Shown in pieces: positions 62,387 through 64,000 of a stretch of 64,000 bases of DNA. Source of the stretch: Cerrena zonata (lineage: Eukaryota; Basidiomycota; Agaricomycetes; Polyporales; Cerrenaceae). Within the stretch, counting starts at the first letter, position 1. Every line of letters begins with the position of its first letter. The translations under genes and the position numbers were made by a program. The notes beneath the pieces are model-generated. The model was given only the letters and a program-made list of their open reading frames with translations. It was not told the DNA's origin and did not search any database. The stretch is taken from positions 1 to 64,000 of the forward strand of contig JASBNA010000047.1 in assembly GCA_038087015.1 (NCBI GenBank), written 5' to 3'.

Positions 62387-64000
62387 ATGGCCAATCCTAA
62401 TCAACTGACCACCAGTGTCAATACCCAATCATCCTCCCGGTATCCCAGTAATGATGAGATATACAACTTTGGTATGGGTGGGGGGATTGAAGAAGCCGCC
62501 GATACTTCGGCGGGTAATACCACTAGAGATGCACAAACCGCATCCCTGAACTATGATAGTCGAAGCAATAATGATCAAAGTAGTGATACCAATCAGCTTG
62601 CGGTTAAGGGGGATGTTGAACAGGAGAAGGAAAATAATCAATATTCGTCGACATCGTCATCTTCACTAAATCAAAATAATCAATCGAAATATAATAAGGT
62701 ATCGGATTTAATCAATACAAAACCCCCAACATTTAAAGATTCAGTGCAAACATTCTTCTATAATCATAATTTGGCATCCAGACCAGCGTATTTAAATGAA
62801 ATCTATTCGAATATCCCTCGTTATGTTTATTTCAATAAAGAATTACCAAGTGATATGAAATACCCAAATTCAGATTTCCCAATTGTTCCGTATCCTAGAA
62901 ATAAAATTAGAACAACCAAATACACTCCTCTTTCGTTTTTACCTAAAAATATCACTTTCCAATTCACCAACGTTGCAAACACTTATTTTTTGGCGGTGGT
63001 TATCTTGGGTGCTTTCCAAATCTTTGGGGTTGAATCTCCGGGTTTGGCGGCCGTTCCGCTTATTGTCATTGTTTGTATCACCGCCATTAAAGATGCTTTT
63101 GAAGATTATAAAAGAGGTAGCTCCGATTTAGAATTAAACAATTCTCCTATTCATCTATTACAAGGTTTAAATAATCCAAACGTGGTGACTAATTATGTGG
63201 GTCCTTGGAGAAGATTTAAGAAAGCTTGTACTAGAGTAAATCGGAAAATGTTCAAAGGTATCAAGAAAGGTTGCATTATGACGTTTGCTAAAAAAGAAAC
63301 CAAACAAGAATATATTAGGGAACAAGCTCAAAGTAATGAAAATGCTTTACATCGGGTTTCAACAATTCATTCGGATTATTCGTATCATTCAGAAATGTAT
63401 AATCCTTCTTTCCTTTCGGATGCTCGTTCAGTTCCTGCTGCTAGGAAATCTCATCAATCTCGTCGCTCTCATAATAAAAATCCTTCAAAACCTTCTCCTA
63501 ATTCTCTATTAAACCCTCTTTTACAAAAAAATCAATTAGAAAATGGTGATATTTCGAAATCTTCTTTTAAAAATCGTTGTTGGAAAGATATTAGTGTTGG
63601 TGATATGATTAGAGTTCGTGCCAATGAAGAAGTTCCTGCTGATGTCATTATTATTTCTTCTTCTGATGTAGAAGGTAATTGTTATATTGAAACTAAAAAC
63701 TTGGATGGGGAAACTAATTTGAAAAATAAAACTTCTTTACATTGTGGTGGTTCTTCAAATTTAAAACACTCAAAAGATTTGGGTTCAACCAAATTTTGGG
63801 TCGAATGTGATGCTCCAAATCCAAGTTTATACACTTTTAAAGGAACTATTCATTATGAAAATTTCGATGACTCTGGTAATTTAATTAATCCTGATGAAAA
63901 AGAAGCAATTAATAATGATAATGTCATGTTGCGTGGTTCTACTTTAAGAAATACTAAATGGATTATTGGTTTGGTGGTTTACACTGGTGAAGAAACTAAA
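62387..64000 (+). CDS. DNF1: P4-ATPase phospholipid flippase, Dnf1/Dnf2-like, 5' part
   Basis: Open from the ATG at 62387 to the window edge (538 codons, incomplete). After a Ser/Asn/Gln-rich N-terminus come YPRNKIRTTKYTPLSFLPKN, the first transmembrane pair (TYFLAVVILGAFQIFG and VPLIVIVCITAIKDAFEDY), the RRFKKA segment typical of Dnf1/Dnf2, and the actuator-domain NLDGETNLK. The catalytic DKTGT lies beyond the window. Dnf1/2 flip phosphatidylcholine and phosphatidylethanolamine inward at the plasma membrane with the partner Lem3. Drs2 or Dnf3 are less likely given RRFKKA and the long linker. Confidence 0.92.
   Translation, partial: MANPNQLTTSVNTQSSSRYPSNDEIYNFGMGGGIEEAADTSAGNTTRDAQTASLNYDSRSNNDQSSDTNQLAVKGDVEQEKENNQYSSTSSSSLNQNNQSKYNKVSDLINTKPPTFKDSVQTFFYNHNLASRPAYLNEIYSNIPRYVYFNKELPSDMKYPNSDFPIVPYPRNKIRTTKYTPLSFLPKNITFQFTNVANTYFLAVVILGAFQIFGVESPGLAAVPLIVIVCITAIKDAFEDYKRGSSDLELNNSPIHLLQGLNNPNVVTNYVGPWRRFKKACTRVNRKMFKGIKKGCIMTFAKKETKQEYIREQAQSNENALHRVSTIHSDYSYHSEMYNPSFLSDARSVPAARKSHQSRRSHNKNPSKPSPNSLLNPLLQKNQLENGDISKSSFKNRCWKDISVGDMIRVRANEEVPADVIIISSSDVEGNCYIETKNLDGETNLKNKTSLHCGGSSNLKHSKDLGSTKFWVECDAPNPSLYTFKGTIHYENFDDSGNLINPDEKEAINNDNVMLRGSTLRNTKWIIGLVVYTGEETK

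Overview
The window is nuclear DNA of a budding yeast, most likely of the CTG clade (Candida/Scheffersomyces-like). It is AT-rich and gene-dense, with short intergenic spacers and almost no introns. It carries a Candida-type beta-mannosyltransferase, promoter motifs resembling the Candida telomere/Rap1 sequence, and ascomycete housekeeping genes throughout. Proteins were read with the standard code; if this is a CTG-clade species, CTG codons would be serine. I could not test species identity.

Left part (1-13 kb): SPP382/NTR1 (spliceosome disassembly), a small putative mitochondrial membrane protein, MIA40 (intermembrane-space import), a divergent Rab-like GTPase, YKT6 (SNARE), VTS1 (SAM RNA-binding protein with two long polyglutamine tracts) and PDE2 (cAMP phosphodiesterase). 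Middle (13-36 kb): a tail-anchored coiled-coil protein, LYS2, RAD16, an unrecognised charged protein, TIF34 (eIF3i), a dienelactone hydrolase, a spliced SERF gene, GET3, tRNA-Glu(UUC), an SPX-RING protein, ULA1, SPB4, DEG1/PUS3 and SNF8. Right part (36-64 kb): an alpha/beta-hydrolase/tyrosine-phosphatase fusion, CTF8, a tandem triplet of multispanning membrane proteins, an NDE1-like NADH dehydrogenase, SRN2/VPS37, a DHA1-type MFS transporter, a beta-mannosyltransferase, MBP1, an unrecognised tail-anchored protein, LNP1, EGD2, and the 5' end of a DNF1/2-type P4-ATPase running off the edge.

The most important quality signal is that seven genes (LYS2, the SPX-RING gene, the hydrolase-phosphatase, CTF8, two of the three tandem membrane proteins, and MBP1) are split by single-base frameshifts, mostly in short homopolymer runs. 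Each continues perfectly in another frame with conserved residues. I read these as base-calling or assembly errors rather than gene decay, and annotate each as one gene. The alternative of true mutations is left open.

The most biologically interesting items are the triplicated membrane-protein family with an invariant histidine-rich loop, the hydrolase-phosphatase fusion, the SPX-RING protein ending in a CaaX box, and a 470-bp inverted-repeat-rich stretch next to tRNA-Glu. Recurring Rap1/telomere-like promoter motifs also merit a look. No mobile element, CRISPR array or clear horizontal transfer was seen.
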